A stretch of DNA of 9,860 nt. Source: JAVBMO01 sp031552355. GTDB lineage: Bacteria > Bacteroidota > Bacteroidia > Bacteroidales > P3. Shown in pieces: positions 8,555-9,860 of the stretch; positions within the stretch are counted from its first letter, which is position 1; the number at the start of each line of letters is the position of its first letter. A program made the position numbers and the translations under genes. Where the stretch lies: the NCBI GenBank assembly GCA_031552355.1, contig JAVBMO010000132.1:1-9860 (forward strand), read 5' to 3'. The notes beneath the pieces are model-generated. The model was given only the letters and a program-made list of their open reading frames with translations. It made no database searches and was not told where the DNA came from.

Positions 8555-8562
8555 CAAAAATA
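8555..8562 (-). promoter_or_regulatory. Probable -7 element of the tamB promoter
   Basis: Read on the minus strand, positions 8562-8555 give TATTTTTG, an exact match to TAnnTTTG, pointing toward tamB. Transcription would start near 8548 and reach the TTG at 8484 after about 64 bases. I see no good TTTG at the expected -33 distance, so the promoter is weaker on paper than the tsaD one, which it abuts directly. Confidence 0.5.
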
Positions 8563-8603
8563 ATAACAAAACTCTAAATATAAGCACTTTTAATCAACAA
8601 AAT

Positions 8604-9620
8604 ATGTCTTTTATTCTTGCCATTGAATCTTCATGTGATGACACCTCTGCCGCCGTTTTGGAAAATGACAAGGTATTATCTAACAAAATAGCCAACCAAG
8701 ATGTTCACAAACAATACGGGGGCGTAGTGCCTGAATTGGCTTCCAGAGCGCATTTGCAAAATATTATCCCTGTGGTGGACGCCGCTTTAAAAGAGGCAGG
8801 AATTCAAAAAGAACGACTGTCGGCAGTGGCTTTTACGCGTGGCCCCGGTTTGTTGGGCTCTCTGCTTGTGGGGGTGTCTTTTGCCAAAAGTTTTGCGTGG
8901 TCGCTCAATTTACCCATCATCGAAATTCATCATCTCGAAGCGCATATCCTTTCGCATTTCATCAAAGAAACACCAGACAAAGAAGTGCCTGAATTTCCTT
9001 TTTTGTGCTTGCTTGTTTCCGGCGGGCACACACAAATTATGCAGGTAAACAGTGACAAAGATATGAAAATCATCGGGCAAACCATCGACGATGCTGCCGG
9101 TGAAGCTTTCGACAAAGCTGCCAAAATCATGGGATTGCCCTACCCCGGCGGCGTTATGATTGACAAATTGGCCAAAGAAGGTAATCCACTTGCTTTTACC
9201 TTTGCCGAACCCAAAATTCCGAATTTAGATTTCAGTTTCAGCGGCTTAAAGACTTCTTTTCTTTATTTCCTTCGCGATAGGCTCAAAGAAGATCCTGATT
9301 TTATAGAAAAACACAAAGTTGATTTGTGTGCTTCGATACAGCACAGCATTGTACAGATTTTGCTGAAAAAACTGAAAAAAGCCATCCAGCAAACCAACAT
9401 TAAAACCATTGCCATTGCAGGGGGGGTTTCAGCAAATTCCGCTTTACGCCAAAGTGTAACCGAACTCGGCGAAAAGATGGGTGTAAAGGTATTTATCCCA
9501 AAATTTGAATTTTGCACCGACAATGCAGCTATGGTAGGCATTGCCGGCTATTTTAAATTTCAAAGAAAAGATTTTTCATCTTTGGGAATTGCGCCTTTTT
9601 TGCAACAGCAAAATCAGTGA
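8604..9620 (+). CDS. tsaD: tRNA N6-adenosine threonylcarbamoyltransferase TsaD
   Basis: TsaD (formerly Gcp/YgjD) transfers the threonylcarbamoyl group from threonylcarbamoyl-AMP to N6 of A37 in tRNAs reading ANN codons. It works with TsaB and TsaE, after TsaC/Sua5 makes the intermediate; none of those partners is in this window. The 338-residue product has the usual length and motifs. These are the N-terminal IESSCDDTSAAV (7-18), YGGVVPELASRAH (38-50), the metal ligands H110 and H114 in HLEAH with D306 in CTDNAAM, SGGHTQI (139-145), and the nucleotide-binding AGGVSANSALR (272-282). I chose ATG 8604 because the family begins just before ILAIESSCDDT and because the 21 upstream in-frame codons overlap the promoter. 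No Shine-Dalgarno sequence is visible, as is common in Bacteroidetes. It is transcribed divergently from tamB. No clear hairpin terminator follows; an insertion sequence begins within about 50-80 bases of its stop. Confidence 0.98.
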   Translation: MSFILAIESSCDDTSAAVLENDKVLSNKIANQDVHKQYGGVVPELASRAHLQNIIPVVDAALKEAGIQKERLSAVAFTRGPGLLGSLLVGVSFAKSFAWSLNLPIIEIHHLEAHILSHFIKETPDKEVPEFPFLCLLVSGGHTQIMQVNSDKDMKIIGQTIDDAAGEAFDKAAKIMGLPYPGGVMIDKLAKEGNPLAFTFAEPKIPNLDFSFSGLKTSFLYFLRDRLKEDPDFIEKHKVDLCASIQHSIVQILLKKLKKAIQQTNIKTIAIAGGVSANSALRQSVTELGEKMGVKVFIPKFEFCTDNAAMVGIAGYFKFQRKDFSSLGIAPFLQQQNQ

Positions 9621-9690
9621 ATCTCTGTGGAAAATCATTTGTAATTTAGACTAAAGGTTATAAATCGCTAGGGCAAACGCACGAAATTTG

Positions 9691-9698
9691 TAGTTTTG
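9691..9698 (+). promoter_or_regulatory. -7 element ahead of the transposase
   Basis: TAGTTTTG matches TAnnTTTG exactly and ends only 4 bases before the ATG at 9703. Transcription would begin at or within a few bases of the start codon, giving a leaderless or nearly leaderless mRNA. No TTTG lies about 20 bases upstream; that position falls in or near the presumed IS terminus. The promoter is therefore likely weak unless the sequence outside the element supplies a -33 box. Confidence 0.45.
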
Positions 9699-9702
9699 TA
9701 TA

Positions 9703-9860
9703 ATGAAATCATTACATGACTACCTATCAAGTATAGCAGACTTTCGGATAGAGAAAAAATGTTTGCATAAATTATCCGACATATTATTCATCGGTTTATT
9801 GACCTATCTGAGTAATGGGGAGGATTATGAAGATATGGTTTTGTTTACCAAAACCCATGA
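9703..9860 (+). CDS. ISAs1-family transposase, N-terminal part (runs off window)
   Basis: An ATG at 9703 opens a frame that stays open to the window end (52 complete codons). The product begins MKSLHDYLSSIADFRIEKK and continues with KLSDILFIGLLTYLSNGEDY and then EDMVLFTKTH. This follows the N-terminal module that precedes the DDE domain in ISAs1-type transposases: an L-x-D-x-R start, then H-x-L-x-D-I-L-F-I and a helix ending before a W/Y-x-(D/E)-(I/M)-x-x-F motif. The catalytic DDE residues are downstream and not visible, so I cannot say whether the gene is intact. Assignment rests on pattern recognition of about 50 residues, but the order and spacing of these positions are characteristic. 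Confidence 0.8.
   Translation, partial: MKSLHDYLSSIADFRIEKKCLHKLSDILFIGLLTYLSNGEDYEDMVLFTKTH

Larger units (their letters stand above)
9669..9860 (+). mobile_element. Left part of an ISAs1-family insertion sequence (cut by window end)
   Basis: The element is recognised from the transposase start at 9703. Its left edge is a guess: the GC-richer stretch TAGGGCAAACGCACG at about 9668-9682 differs from the AT-rich DNA on either side and sits where a terminal inverted repeat would be expected, some 20-35 bases before the transposase. The right end, the matching inverted repeat and the target duplication lie outside the window, so the boundary cannot be proved here. The insertion lies beyond the tsaD stop and leaves that gene intact. 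Confidence 0.5.

Noticed and set aside
8541..8603. A 21-codon N-terminal extension of tsaD starting at TTG 8541
   Set aside because: The extension overlaps the -7 box, would start upstream of the predicted transcription start, and matches nothing in TsaD, whose family N-terminus fits ATG 8604.
1..9860. CRISPR array, toxin-antitoxin pair, defence system or novel gene cluster
   Set aside because: Apart from the 3' IS fragment, all coding space is taken by conserved housekeeping genes. No spaced repeats or unexplained small genes remain in the short gaps.

Overview
The window looks like ordinary chromosome from a member of the Bacteroidota (Bacteroidetes). The evidence is an AT-rich composition, start codons preceded by A/T-rich leaders with mostly no Shine-Dalgarno sequence, and four matches to the Bacteroidetes -7 promoter element TAnnTTTG ahead of genes. 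A very long TamB-type protein, a full-length cobalamin-dependent methionine synthase, TsaD and an ISAs1-type transposase also fit. I cannot place it at genus level.

Layout from left to right. A minus-strand tRNA gene with anticodon CAT (59-132) has its own promoter and a perfect-stem terminator. Next is metH on the minus strand (253-3966), encoding B12-dependent methionine synthase. A 39-base gap made of 7-bp tandem repeats separates it from tamB, also on the minus strand (4006-8484 or slightly longer), a giant inner-membrane-anchored periplasmic protein. tamB and metH probably form one leftward transcription unit: the gap shows no promoter or terminator. tsaD (8604-9620) runs rightward from a compact divergent promoter region in which two opposing -7 boxes abut exactly. 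After tsaD the window runs into the left part of an insertion sequence with the start of an ISAs1-family transposase, cut off by the window end.

The genes are housekeeping functions: methionine synthesis and folate recycling (MetH), cell-envelope biogenesis (TamB) and tRNA t6A37 modification (TsaD). The tRNA carries A37 after a CAT anticodon and is itself a likely TsaD substrate. I see no defence island, CRISPR array, biosynthetic cluster or new multigene system. The points most worth a second look are the back-to-back promoter between tamB and tsaD, the missing ATG/GTG start of tamB, an Asp-to-Asn change at an AdoMet-binding position of MetH, and the IS element next to tsaD. No stretch longer than 300 bases lacks a gene.
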